From: Flavobacteriaceae bacterium TMED179
GTDB lineage: Bacteria; Bacteroidota; Bacteroidia; Flavobacteriales; Flavobacteriaceae
DNA length: 14,005 bases
Direction: 5' to 3'
Assembly: GCA_002169865.1 (NCBI GenBank)
Contig: NHIC01000006.1
Span: 43,365-57,369, forward strand
The translations under genes were made by a program, and so were the position numbers. The notes below the pieces were generated by a model. The model was not told the DNA's origin, did no database searches, and was given only the letters and a program-made list of their open reading frames with translations. Below, piece after piece: positions 1-7,596 of the stretch (position 1 is the stretch's first letter; each line of letters opens with the position of its first letter).

Positions 1-1116
1 GTTAAAAAAGCAAAAGGCGTTTATATCACATCTACAAATGGGAAAAAATATTTAGATTTTGTTGCGGGTATTTCTGCTTGTAGTCTAGGGCATCTTCATC
101 CAAAAGTAGTTTCCGCAATTCGAAAGCAAACTAGAAAATATATGCATGTGATGGTCTACGGTGAGTTTGCTCAGGAGCCAACTGTTAATCTGTGCAAAGA
201 ACTTATATCCCTTCTACCCGATAATCAAGAAAGTGTTTATCTGACAAATTCCGGAACGGAAGCAATAGAAGGTGCATTGAAATTAGCTAAAAAAGCTACG
301 GGTAGAAGTGAATTGATAGGTGCATTAAATAGTTATCATGGAAGTACTCAAGGGTCACTTAGTCTATTAGGGTTAGAAAATCAAAAAAAAGCTTATCGCC
401 CGCTTCTGCCAGGGGTATCATTTATTCGATTTAATGCTTTTGAAGATTTAAATAAAATTACTTCTAAAACAGCTGCAGTACTTTTAGAAACTATTCAAGG
501 GGGAGCTGGATTTATTTTACCAATTAAGAATTATTTAATAAAAGTAAAGGAGCGCTGTGAAGAAGTTGGTGCATTATTAATATTAGATGAAATTCAACCT
601 GGCTTTGGACGAACAGGTCGTTTTTTTGGATTTGAACATTACTCTGTTATACCTGATATAGTTGTTATGGGAAAAGGTATGGGAGGTGGTCTTCCTGTAG
701 GAGCTTTCTCTGCCCCTAATTCATTAATGAAACTTATCAAAGAAAAACCTAAACTTGGACATATAACTACATTTGGTGGAAATCCATTGATTGCTGCTGC
801 TTGTCTAGCTACTCTTCGCGAATTAAGAGATTCTACAATTGTTAGAGAAGTAGCAAAGAAAGAAGCTTTATTTCGTAACGAACTAAAACATAAAAAAATA
901 AAGGAGATTAGAGGTAAAGGTCTAATGCTAGCATTAATATTAGAAAATTCCGAAACTGCCAATAAAATCATACTCAAATCTATTGAGAAAGGTCTTTTAC
1001 TTTTTTGGTTGCTTTGGGAAAAAAATGCGGTGAGGATATCACCACCGCTTACAATAAAAGAGAAAGAAATTTATAAAGGTTGCAAAATTATTAGAGACGT
1101 TTTGGATAGCCTCTAA
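1..1116 (+). CDS. Class III PLP-dependent aminotransferase (aspartate aminotransferase family), 5' end missing
   Basis: A transaminase that uses pyridoxal phosphate to move an amino group to or from an omega-amino or amino-acid substrate; the substrate cannot be read from sequence. The frame is open from base 1 (371 codons visible before the stop), and an internal ATG at 142 is not the start, because the preceding codons already read as family sequence (YLDFVAGISACSLGHLHPK). Compared with family proteins of about 390-400 residues, roughly 20-30 N-terminal residues lie outside the window. Visible landmarks, numbered in the fragment, are the cofactor-phosphate region NSGTEAIEGA (from 83), YHG (about 111), LDEIQPGFGRTG with the PLP-ring aspartate at about 196, and the Schiff-base lysine in MGKGMGGG at about 225 (bases 673-675). 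The family includes ArgD-like and ornithine aminotransferases. This flavobacterial branch sits beside TPR and DUF368 genes rather than arginine genes, so I do not name it argD. Fold confidence is high; substrate is unknown. Confidence 0.93.
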   Translation, partial: VKKAKGVYITSTNGKKYLDFVAGISACSLGHLHPKVVSAIRKQTRKYMHVMVYGEFAQEPTVNLCKELISLLPDNQESVYLTNSGTEAIEGALKLAKKATGRSELIGALNSYHGSTQGSLSLLGLENQKKAYRPLLPGVSFIRFNAFEDLNKITSKTAAVLLETIQGGAGFILPIKNYLIKVKERCEEVGALLILDEIQPGFGRTGRFFGFEHYSVIPDIVVMGKGMGGGLPVGAFSAPNSLMKLIKEKPKLGHITTFGGNPLIAAACLATLRELRDSTIVREVAKKEALFRNELKHKKIKEIRGKGLMLALILENSETANKIILKSIEKGLLLFWLLWEKNAVRISPPLTIKEKEIYKGCKIIRDVLDSL

Positions 1117-1214
1117 TCTAAATCAATGTTAACTATTTTGTTAAAAACAATATGAGTTGAAGTTATTTTTCTCTAGTGGAGTCTCTTAATTTTAAATTAT
1201 TGTTTTATATATAT

Positions 1215-2579
1215 ATGTTAAATCACAACTCAGAGGAAACAGAATCAATAATTTTCAAATTTGAGCATATGCTCAAGACCAATTTGATTTATTTCTTCGA
1301 TGCCCAAGAATTCGAAGATATTATAATTCACTACCTTGGAGATGGAGATCATCAATTAGCCAAAAAAGCACTTAAAATGGGGCTAGGACAACATCCAAGC
1401 TGTTATGAGCTAATTTTGTTACAAAGTGAAATTTTTATTCTAGATGAGAAATATGAAATGGCATTAGATCTATTAGAATATTTAGAAAAAATAAACCCTT
1501 TTGACGAAGAGATATCCTTACAAAAAGCAAATATTGCTTCTAAAAAAGGAGATCATAAAACTTCCATTATTCATTTAAATGAAGCTCTTAAAATATCTGA
1601 GGATCCAGCTGAAATTTGGAATCTGTTGGGAATGGAATACCTATTAGCTGAACAATATAAAGAGGCTTCTTTTTTCTTTAAAAACTGCCTTGAGGAAAAT
1701 CCTGAAGATTATCCTTCTTTATACAACTTACTTTATTGCTATGAACAACTTGAAGAGATTGAGCCTGCTATCACTTCTCTTAATCGGATCCTTGAGCATA
1801 ATCCATACTGTGAGGTTGCTTGGCATCAATTAGGTAAAATTTTAATTGCCTCGGGAAAAATTAAAGAGGCTCTATCTGCCTTTGATTTTGCTATAATAAG
1901 TGACGATACATTTACTGGAGCTTACATAGAAAAAGGAAGATTATTGGAATCAATCGGGAAAACTAATGAAGCAATAGAAAACTATGAAGTTGCAATAAAT
2001 ATAACTGAACCTACATCATTTATTTATAAGTGTATTGGAAGGTGTTACGAAAGTTTAGGAAATTATAATTTAGCAAAAAAATTCTATATTAAATCAACAA
2101 AACTTGAGCCTTCAAACGAAAAAAGCTGGGAGTCTTTAATTCTATTCTTTTTATCTCAAAAAAATTATAATAGTGCACAATATTATTTAAATAGGGCACT
2201 AGAGATAAATAGTGACTCTGTAAATCTCTGGAAAAAAAGCTTAGAACTTTATACTCTTTGGAGTAAAAAAGAAAAGGCGATAGATAGTTGTAAAAAGTTA
2301 ATTGAATTAGGAAATTACGAATGTAATTTACTTATCAAACTCATTGATCTATTTTTAGATAAAAAACAATGGGAAGATGCTCATAAAGCTGCAAGTGATG
2401 CTTTCGACTCTTTCCCAAAAAATAAAAAAATAGCCTTAAGAGCCGCTGGATGTTGCTTTCATTTAGGGCGGATTGAAGAAGGAATTTGCGTTTTAAACTC
2501 AGACAGTCTTAATCCTTCAGAAAAAGCTGTTTTTAAGAAACTTTTTCCCAGCTTCAATAAGCTACTTTCAAACAGATAG
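1215..2579 (+). CDS. Tetratricopeptide repeat protein, cytoplasmic
   Basis: A protein of about 454 residues built almost entirely of TPR helix pairs, roughly ten to eleven. Typical repeat signatures include 'AEIWNLLGMEYLLAEQYKEA', 'AWHQLGKILIASGKIKEAL' and 'YKCIGRCYESLGNYNLA'. TPRs form superhelical scaffolds that bind partner proteins; no enzymatic domain is visible. There is no signal peptide or membrane segment, so it should be cytoplasmic. The frame can be extended upstream to a GTG at 1176. I prefer the ATG at 1215 because the protein then begins MLNHNSEETESIIFKFEHML, close to the N-terminus I recall for flavobacterial relatives (a short acidic stretch, then KFE-ML and YFFD-EEFE). It follows the aminotransferase by about 98 bases with no clear terminator or promoter between, so it may share a transcript. 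The role is unknown; its place next to the DUF368 genes is conserved in Flavobacteriia as far as I recall. Confidence 0.88.
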   Translation: MLNHNSEETESIIFKFEHMLKTNLIYFFDAQEFEDIIIHYLGDGDHQLAKKALKMGLGQHPSCYELILLQSEIFILDEKYEMALDLLEYLEKINPFDEEISLQKANIASKKGDHKTSIIHLNEALKISEDPAEIWNLLGMEYLLAEQYKEASFFFKNCLEENPEDYPSLYNLLYCYEQLEEIEPAITSLNRILEHNPYCEVAWHQLGKILIASGKIKEALSAFDFAIISDDTFTGAYIEKGRLLESIGKTNEAIENYEVAINITEPTSFIYKCIGRCYESLGNYNLAKKFYIKSTKLEPSNEKSWESLILFFLSQKNYNSAQYYLNRALEINSDSVNLWKKSLELYTLWSKKEKAIDSCKKLIELGNYECNLLIKLIDLFLDKKQWEDAHKAASDAFDSFPKNKKIALRAAGCCFHLGRIEEGICVLNSDSLNPSEKAVFKKLFPSFNKLLSNR

Positions 2580-2586
2580 TATTGAA

Positions 2587-2618
2587 TTGATCTATTTAAA
2601 ATCGGTTCTATACCTTTG
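2587..2618 (+). promoter_or_regulatory. Candidate Bacteroidota sigma-A promoter for the DUF368-DUF368-aroE operon
   Basis: A perfect -7 box TACCTTTG (consensus TAnnTTTG) lies at 2611-2618. A TTG that fits the loose -33 element lies at 2587-2589, 21 bases upstream, within the range reported for Bacteroidota promoters. Only 16 bases separate the box from the ATG at 2635, so the leader would be about ten bases. The same TACCTTTG is found before dapD. No Shine-Dalgarno is present. Confidence 0.5.
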
Positions 2619-2634
2619 TGTTAATTAATTAATA

Positions 2635-3576
2635 ATGCAATATCTAATTCTTTATTTTAAAGGCATCCTTATGGGAGCTGCCGACCTAGTCCCCGGAGTT
2701 TCAGGAGGTACTATCGCACTCATCACTGGAATTTATAAAGAACTTTTAAATAGTATTAATTCATTTTCAATAAAAACAATCAAGCTATTAATATTAGGAA
2801 AATTTAATGAAGCTTGGGAACAACTTAATCTAAATTTTATTCTACCCTTATTTGCTGGAATTATTACTAGTATTCTTGTCTTTTCCCGAATATTGGAGTG
2901 GCTTATGATTAACGAACCAATAGGACTATGGTCATTCTTTTTTGGTTTGTTAATTGCATGTATCTTTTTTTTGGTGAAAACAAAATTAAGATACAGTCTA
3001 AATTCAATGCTTTATCTTGTTGCTGGTTCATTTTTTTCTTTTATTGTAACCCAATTAGATACATTTTCAAATGAGATACCACTTTGGTATATCTTTCTTG
3101 CTGGTTTTATTGGAATTTCTGCAATGATTTTACCGGGTCTTTCAGGAGCTTATGTTCTATTTATAATGGGAGTATATAAAAGGGTATTACTAAATATTCG
3201 TCTAGCGCAGGAGTTGATACTTGATTTTAATAAAGAAAAATTTATTGAGGTAGCCTCAGAATTAGGTGTATTTGTATTTGGAATTTTAGTTGGTATTAAG
3301 GTTTTTTCAAAAATTTTATCCTGGTTATTAGATCGTTATCCAGATAAATGTATTGCATTTTTAATTGGATTAATGTTAGGAGCACTTATTAAAGTATGGC
3401 CATGGCAAAATCAAGTTCCCAAGTTAAGCGGGGATGATCCAAGTTTAAATATATCCGTCCTTCCAAACGATTTCTTGGGTGGATCTCCTGAAATTGTAAA
3501 AGCTTTTCTACTCATGTTTAGTGGTTTTATTTTGATATATGTAATAGAAAGAAGTAAAATTTTATTAAAAAAATGA
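2635..3576 (+). CDS. DUF368 polytopic membrane protein, candidate undecaprenyl-phosphate translocase (copy 1)
   Basis: A 313-residue integral membrane protein of the DUF368 family (Pfam PF04018). Members such as PopT of Staphylococcus aureus and a Vibrio cholerae homologue were proposed in 2022 to carry undecaprenyl phosphate, the C55 lipid carrier of peptidoglycan and polysaccharide units, back across the inner membrane. The N-terminal signature KGILMGAADLVPGVSGGT is at residues 9-26, with the family's usual acidic residue at D17. A related half-motif, SAMILPGLSGAY, is at 162-173, so the two halves look like pseudo-repeats. About eight hydrophobic segments are visible. The ATG at 2635 places the signature right after a short N-terminal helix, as expected for the family. 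The stop overlaps the next gene by four bases (ATGA), and a promoter candidate lies just upstream. Family assignment is firm; the transport role is inferred from homologues. Confidence 0.9.
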   Translation: MQYLILYFKGILMGAADLVPGVSGGTIALITGIYKELLNSINSFSIKTIKLLILGKFNEAWEQLNLNFILPLFAGIITSILVFSRILEWLMINEPIGLWSFFFGLLIACIFFLVKTKLRYSLNSMLYLVAGSFFSFIVTQLDTFSNEIPLWYIFLAGFIGISAMILPGLSGAYVLFIMGVYKRVLLNIRLAQELILDFNKEKFIEVASELGVFVFGILVGIKVFSKILSWLLDRYPDKCIAFLIGLMLGALIKVWPWQNQVPKLSGDDPSLNISVLPNDFLGGSPEIVKAFLLMFSGFILIYVIERSKILLKK

Positions 3577-4586
3577 AGTCCTACTTGAAAAAGAAATCTA
3601 TCTATCAGGACTTTTTATTAGTTCTTAAAGGTATTGCTATGGGAGCTGCAAATAAAGTTCCTGGAGTTTCAGGGGGCATAGTAGCATTAGTAGGCGGTTT
3701 TTATGAACCCCTTATTTATTCATTTCAGCACTTTAACTTAAAAGCTATAAAATTACTTTTGAATAAACGTTTTAAAAGTTTTTGGTATTATATAAATGGA
3801 CGCTTTCTATGCTTAATTTTTAGTGGAGTTATTATTAGTTATTTTAGTGTTTCATTACTTTTAGATTACTTACTTTTTCATTACGAAATTCTGGTTATAG
3901 GATGCTTCTTTGGGATGATACTTGCTTCCCTATATTTAATATTTATTAAGGTTCAAATCTGGAGAAAATCCGAAATAATTTTTCTTTTATTGGGATTATT
4001 TCTTGGATTATCAATTAGTTTAGCACGACCTATTGAAGAGAATGATCAACTCTTTTTTATATTTTTTTGTGGAATAATTAGTGTTTCTGGCATGACAATA
4101 CCAGGTTTGTCAGGATCATTTTTACTTTTAATACTAGGTAACTATAATCTTCTTTTAGTCGACGCAGTAAATGTACTTTTTCTCGTTCTATCAAAAGTAC
4201 TATTTCTAGATTATGGTTCCTTTTCAGATCCAATTATTCAAAGATACCTATTAATTATAGTAATATTCACACTTGGTTCAATTAGTGGATTGATATTATT
4301 TTCAAATTTACTTAAATGGGTATTAAAAAAATACCCCACACAAACTCTTGCCAATATAATTGGTTTTATAAGTGGGACCATTATTCTAGTATATCCTTGG
4401 AAAACAAAATCATATATTTACAATAATGATGGTAGTTTGGTAATTAACACTTTAGGTAATCCTAAATTTTCAAATTATAATTACTATACACCCAATATCG
4501 AATACTTTGAGACCTATACTGTACTTTTGTCTATCATTTTTGGTATAAGTAGCCTACTGATTTTAAATTACTATGGCAAAAGATAA
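3573..4586 (+). CDS. DUF368 polytopic membrane protein, diverged second copy
   Basis: A 337-residue paralogue of the preceding protein, translationally coupled to it by an ATGA overlap at 3573-3576. It keeps both half-motifs, KGIAMGAANKVPGVSGG at 19-35 and SGMTIPGLSGSF at 172-183, with similar hydrophobic segments and a longer C-terminal extracytoplasmic-looking stretch rich in Asn and Tyr before the last membrane segment. In the signature, the usual Asp is Asn (N27), the next residue is Lys, and the Gly-Gly-Thr becomes Gly-Gly-Ile. The AANKVPG form is, as I recall, typical of a second flavobacterial paralogue group, so it is unlikely to be a sequencing error. By homology it would handle the undecaprenyl-phosphate carrier or a related lipid. 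Whether it is an independent transporter or a partner of copy 1 cannot be told. Its end overlaps aroE by 14 bases. Confidence 0.88.
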   Translation: MKSYLKKKSIYQDFLLVLKGIAMGAANKVPGVSGGIVALVGGFYEPLIYSFQHFNLKAIKLLLNKRFKSFWYYINGRFLCLIFSGVIISYFSVSLLLDYLLFHYEILVIGCFFGMILASLYLIFIKVQIWRKSEIIFLLLGLFLGLSISLARPIEENDQLFFIFFCGIISVSGMTIPGLSGSFLLLILGNYNLLLVDAVNVLFLVLSKVLFLDYGSFSDPIIQRYLLIIVIFTLGSISGLILFSNLLKWVLKKYPTQTLANIIGFISGTIILVYPWKTKSYIYNNDGSLVINTLGNPKFSNYNYYTPNIEYFETYTVLLSIIFGISSLLILNYYGKR

Positions 4587-5325
4587 ATACATTAAAAAAT
4601 TTGGCCTAGTTGGAAAAAATATTGATTATTCTTTTTCAAGAAACTATTTTACATCTAAGTTTAAACAAGAAAATAAAAAAGATTACGTATATGTAAATTT
4701 TGATCTAGAAAATATAGATCAATTTAAAAAAATTCTCAAAAGTAAACCTTTACCAATGGGTTTAAATGTTACGATCCCATACAAAAAAAAAGTCATCCCT
4801 TTTTTAGACGAACTCAGTTATGAAGCAGACACTATTCAAGCTGTAAATACAATAGTATGGGATGCTAATGGGAAAGTTGTGGGTCACAATACTGATCATG
4901 TTGGATTTGAAAAAGCTCTAATAAAAAGTATAGATAAAAATCCGAAAAAGGCCCTAATTTTAGGGACAGGGGGAGCGTCTAGTGCAGTAAAATTTGTTTT
5001 GGATAAGATAAATTGTTCATTCAGTTTTGTCTCTCGAAATCCAAAAGAAAATCAATTATCTTATGATGAAATTACAAAAGAAATATTAGATAAAATTGAT
5101 TTAATCGTCAATACTACTCCATTAGGAACTTTTCCAGATGTAGACGAGGCGCCCCCAATACCATATAAATATTTAAGTGATAAACAATTTTTATTTGATT
5201 TGATTTACAATCCTGAGGAAACCAAATTTCTAGAAGAGGGTAGAATACGTGGTGCAAAAACATCAAATGGTTACCAAATGCTTGTTTATCAGGCAGAAAA
5301 GTCTTGGAAGCTATGGAGTCAATAA
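4573..5325 (+). CDS. aroE: Shikimate dehydrogenase (NADP+)
   Basis: Reduces 3-dehydroshikimate to shikimate with NADPH in the shikimate pathway to aromatic amino acids, folate and quinones; a cytoplasmic enzyme. The 250-residue length is usual for the flavobacterial form. Visible motifs are the shikimate-binding serines in YSFSRNYF (19-26), NVTIPYK with the catalytic lysine K71, NTD with the paired catalytic aspartate D108, the nucleotide-binding loop LGTGGAS (130-136), SRNP (about 154-157) in the NADP phosphate region, NTTPLGTFPD (170-179) and the C-terminal NGYQMLVYQAEKSW (232-245). All catalytic residues are present, so the enzyme should be active. The ATG at 4573 lies inside the end of the second DUF368 gene (14-base overlap), which suggests translational coupling. 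This start is chosen because no other suitable ATG precedes the FGLVG strand. Confidence 0.96.
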   Translation: MAKDKYIKKFGLVGKNIDYSFSRNYFTSKFKQENKKDYVYVNFDLENIDQFKKILKSKPLPMGLNVTIPYKKKVIPFLDELSYEADTIQAVNTIVWDANGKVVGHNTDHVGFEKALIKSIDKNPKKALILGTGGASSAVKFVLDKINCSFSFVSRNPKENQLSYDEITKEILDKIDLIVNTTPLGTFPDVDEAPPIPYKYLSDKQFLFDLIYNPEETKFLEEGRIRGAKTSNGYQMLVYQAEKSWKLWSQ

Positions 5326-5397
5326 TCTAAATTTAATTGATTCTTATTTTAGAAATAAAAAAAATGTATATTACTTGTATAAATATATCATTTACTC

Positions 5398-7584
5398 ATG
5401 GAAGAGAATACTCTACAACCTGGTGCGGGGGTAAATAAGAAGCCGCAAAACAAAAAGACTAAAAAAGAGACGTCTAAAACATCAGCCAAGAAAATAACTT
5501 CAAAAACAAAGTCTAAAAAAGAGGTGTCTAAGACTTTCGCTAAAAACAGCAGTAAAAATACAGTTATTAAAAAAAAACCAAATACTGCTTCAACCAAAAC
5601 TACACCTAAAAAGGCTTCAACCAAAACTACACCTAAAAAGGCTTCAACCAAAACTATACCTAAAAAGGCTTCTTTAAAAAAAGTTAAAAAAAATACGCCC
5701 TCTTCAGAAACTACTAAAAGTGTTCTAAATAAAGAAAAGAAAGTTACAAAAGAAAAGGTTAAAGATAAAAATGAAACAATATTAGTTAAAAAGGAAAAAG
5801 AATTAATAGATATTAATTTAGAGTTTGACTCACATAACTTAGAAAAGTTAATAGCGGTCTACAAAGAATTATCAACTAGTGAAAATTGGTTAAAAAATCA
5901 TAATTCCCTTCAAAAAATTAATCAGCACTTTGAATCAAAGTTCAAATTAGCTGTAGAGAAAGAAAAGAAAAAGTTTTTGAAAGGAGGAGGAAATGAAATT
6001 GATTTTTTCTTTAAACCAGATTATAAAAAAAATTATGACCAAATTACTTTCGAATATCGAAAAAAGAGAAGAGATCACTTTAAAGATCAAGAAGCCGCTC
6101 AAAAAATAAATCTTGAAAGGAGAAAAGTTATAATCGAAGAAATAAAAAAATTAATAGATCAAAACCAAATTGATTCTAAAGCCTATAAAGCTTTTAGAAC
6201 TCTTCAAGAAAGTTGGTATAACACTGGTCAAGTACCAAGAAATCAAAGTCAAAACTTATGGGAAACTTTTAAACATCACGTTGAGCGCTTTTATGCTTTT
6301 TTACATCTTGACAGAGAGTTTAGGGAAATGGATTATAATCACAACTATGAAGAGAAACTTAAAATCATAGAACGTGCTGAGTTATTAAAAGAATATCCAG
6401 ATATAATAAAAGCTAGTAGGGATTTAAATATTTTACACAAACAATGGAAAAATGATTTGGGGCCAGTTGCAAAAGAACACCGTGAAAGCCTTTGGATTAG
6501 ATTCCAGACTGCTTCTAAAGTAATTCAATTAAGAAGACAAGAATATCAAAAAAATATAACAGGAGTAATGAAAGATAATCTTGTAAAAAAGGAAAATCTA
6601 TTAAAAGACATGCGTAAGATTCTAATTGATCTTCCTAAAAATCACAATGAATGGCAAAATGCATTAAAACAATTTAATGCCCTTAGAGAAAACTTCAAAA
6701 CTATTGGGTTTGTTCCAGCAAGGGATAGTAAAAATTCCTGGAAAAGCTTTAGAGAGGTGGGTACTGATTTTATGAGAATGAAAAACTTATTCTATAAAGA
6801 ACAAAAAAAAGCCTTCAACTCTAATATAAAGGCTAAAAATGAATTAATAAATCGATCCAAGGAAATTTTAAATTCAGATAGTTGGGAAAATTGTGTTGAA
6901 GAAATGAAAGATATACAAAAGCAATGGAAAGCTGTAGAATTTGTTCCAAGAAAATTAGATAATAAATTATGGAAGGAATTTTCAAATATTCAAAAAATAT
7001 TTTTTGACAGATTAAAATCTGGATATCAGCGCCTTAGCTCAGAACAAGAAATTATCTTTAAAGAAAAAAATGAATATCTAGAAAAAATTAAGACTCTAAA
7101 ATTAAAACCTGAAATTGAGACTTTAAAAAAGGAATATTTTGTTCATTGGGATAAATGGAATCAAATAGGAACTCTTAACTATGAAAATGAAATTAAAATG
7201 AATAAATACTTTTCCAACAATTTAATGGAACAAATAAAAAATGCTGGTCTTGAAAAGAAAGAACTAAAATCAATTATTAAAGATTTGAAATTAAGTGTTT
7301 TAAAAAATGATCCTCAACAATTAGAAAAGGAATTCAAAAAAACACATTCATTAATATCCAACTTAAAAGCAGAACTAACACAATTAGAAAATAATTTGGA
7401 ATTTTTCAGTAACTCAAGTATTGATAATCCACTATTTAAAAATGTGGAAAAACAAATTCAAACTTGTGAAAGGAAAATTGATTCTGCTCAGAAGGAATAT
7501 ATTGAACTTAATAAAATTAAGAAAAATCAGAATAAATCAGGTATAATTTCAGAAGAAACAGGCCAAGATACAGTTGATCATTAA
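5398..7584 (+). CDS. DUF349 repeat protein with a lysine-rich, histone-H1-like N-terminal tail
   Basis: A 728-residue, highly charged cytoplasmic protein. Residues 1 to about 125 are a low-complexity Lys/Thr/Ser/Ala/Pro tail with three near-identical ASTKTTPKK units (64-90), probably disordered and basic enough to bind nucleic acid. From about 140 to 620 there are helical DUF349 repeats, each ending in a Trp/Phe pattern such as LQESWYNTGQVPRNQSQNLW. Clear copies are at about 257-302, 333-384, 417-466 and 494-545, with a degenerate one at about 570-617 and probably a partial one at about 165-230. Residues 618-710 form a coiled coil that ends in a DNPLFKNV...AQKEYIELNKIKK region. DUF349 has no settled function to my knowledge; long DUF349 proteins are standard in Bacteroidota. 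There is no signal peptide. The gene is 72 bases after aroE with no good -7 box between, so it may be read through. The exact start is likely but not proven; the frame opens cleanly at this ATG. Confidence 0.9.
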   Translation: MEENTLQPGAGVNKKPQNKKTKKETSKTSAKKITSKTKSKKEVSKTFAKNSSKNTVIKKKPNTASTKTTPKKASTKTTPKKASTKTIPKKASLKKVKKNTPSSETTKSVLNKEKKVTKEKVKDKNETILVKKEKELIDINLEFDSHNLEKLIAVYKELSTSENWLKNHNSLQKINQHFESKFKLAVEKEKKKFLKGGGNEIDFFFKPDYKKNYDQITFEYRKKRRDHFKDQEAAQKINLERRKVIIEEIKKLIDQNQIDSKAYKAFRTLQESWYNTGQVPRNQSQNLWETFKHHVERFYAFLHLDREFREMDYNHNYEEKLKIIERAELLKEYPDIIKASRDLNILHKQWKNDLGPVAKEHRESLWIRFQTASKVIQLRRQEYQKNITGVMKDNLVKKENLLKDMRKILIDLPKNHNEWQNALKQFNALRENFKTIGFVPARDSKNSWKSFREVGTDFMRMKNLFYKEQKKAFNSNIKAKNELINRSKEILNSDSWENCVEEMKDIQKQWKAVEFVPRKLDNKLWKEFSNIQKIFFDRLKSGYQRLSSEQEIIFKEKNEYLEKIKTLKLKPEIETLKKEYFVHWDKWNQIGTLNYENEIKMNKYFSNNLMEQIKNAGLEKKELKSIIKDLKLSVLKNDPQQLEKEFKKTHSLISNLKAELTQLENNLEFFSNSSIDNPLFKNVEKQIQTCERKIDSAQKEYIELNKIKKNQNKSGIISEETGQDTVDH
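5587..5667 (+). repeat. In-frame 27-bp minisatellite, three copies
   Basis: Three head-to-tail 27-bp units at 5587-5613, 5614-5640 and 5641-5667 lie inside the DUF349 gene. Copies 1 and 2 are identical and copy 3 differs by one base (C to T, Thr to Ile). Each encodes ASTKTTPKK. A decayed further copy follows (Ala-Ser-Leu-Lys-Lys). The unit is a multiple of three, so gain or loss of copies would change tail length without breaking the frame. The identity between copies 1 and 2 points to recent duplication. Confidence 0.93.
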
Positions 7585-7596
7585 TCTTCTGATTAA
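7581..7596. other. Small palindrome spanning the two convergent stop codons
   Basis: TTAATC, a four-base loop TTCT, then GATTAA: a perfect 6-bp stem. It holds the TAA of the DUF349 gene (7582-7584) and, on the other strand, the TAA of mazG (7593-7595). It lies at the only convergent junction inside the window and could be a weak two-way termination or transcript-end signal. The stem is AT-rich and no clear U-tract follows on either strand, so it is not a convincing intrinsic terminator. Confidence 0.3.

Noticed and set aside
639..977. Open frame of 112 codons on the minus strand inside the aminotransferase gene
   Set aside because: It lies across the PLP-lysine region of a clearly real gene and has no family features.
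1129..1146. TTAAC ... GTTAA inverted repeat after the aminotransferase gene
   Set aside because: A five-base AT-rich stem with no following T-run is expected by chance in such sequence.
1176..1214. Upstream GTG start extending the TPR protein by 13 residues
   Set aside because: The extra residues (MESLNFKLLFYIY) do not match the N-terminus I recall for the family, and the ATG at 1215 does.
5326..5353. Inverted repeat TCTAAA ... TTTAGA after aroE as a possible terminator
   Set aside because: The arms are only six AT-rich bases, the loop is about 16 bases, and the following sequence is A-rich rather than T-rich on the plus strand.
5249..5434. Small plus-strand frame bridging the end of aroE and the start of the DUF349 gene
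   Set aside because: It overlaps both real genes in another frame and its tail reads through AT-rich intergenic sequence without protein-like character.
5388..5651. Minus-strand open frame encoding a repeated hydrophobic VEAFLGVVL peptide
   Set aside because: It is the antisense reading of the Lys/Thr-rich minisatellite in the DUF349 gene; the repetition is inherited from the opposite strand and there is no supporting start context or homology.
5587..5667. Short direct repeats that could suggest a CRISPR array
   Set aside because: The 27-bp units are contiguous with no unique spacers, lie in frame inside a coding region, and encode a regular peptide repeat.
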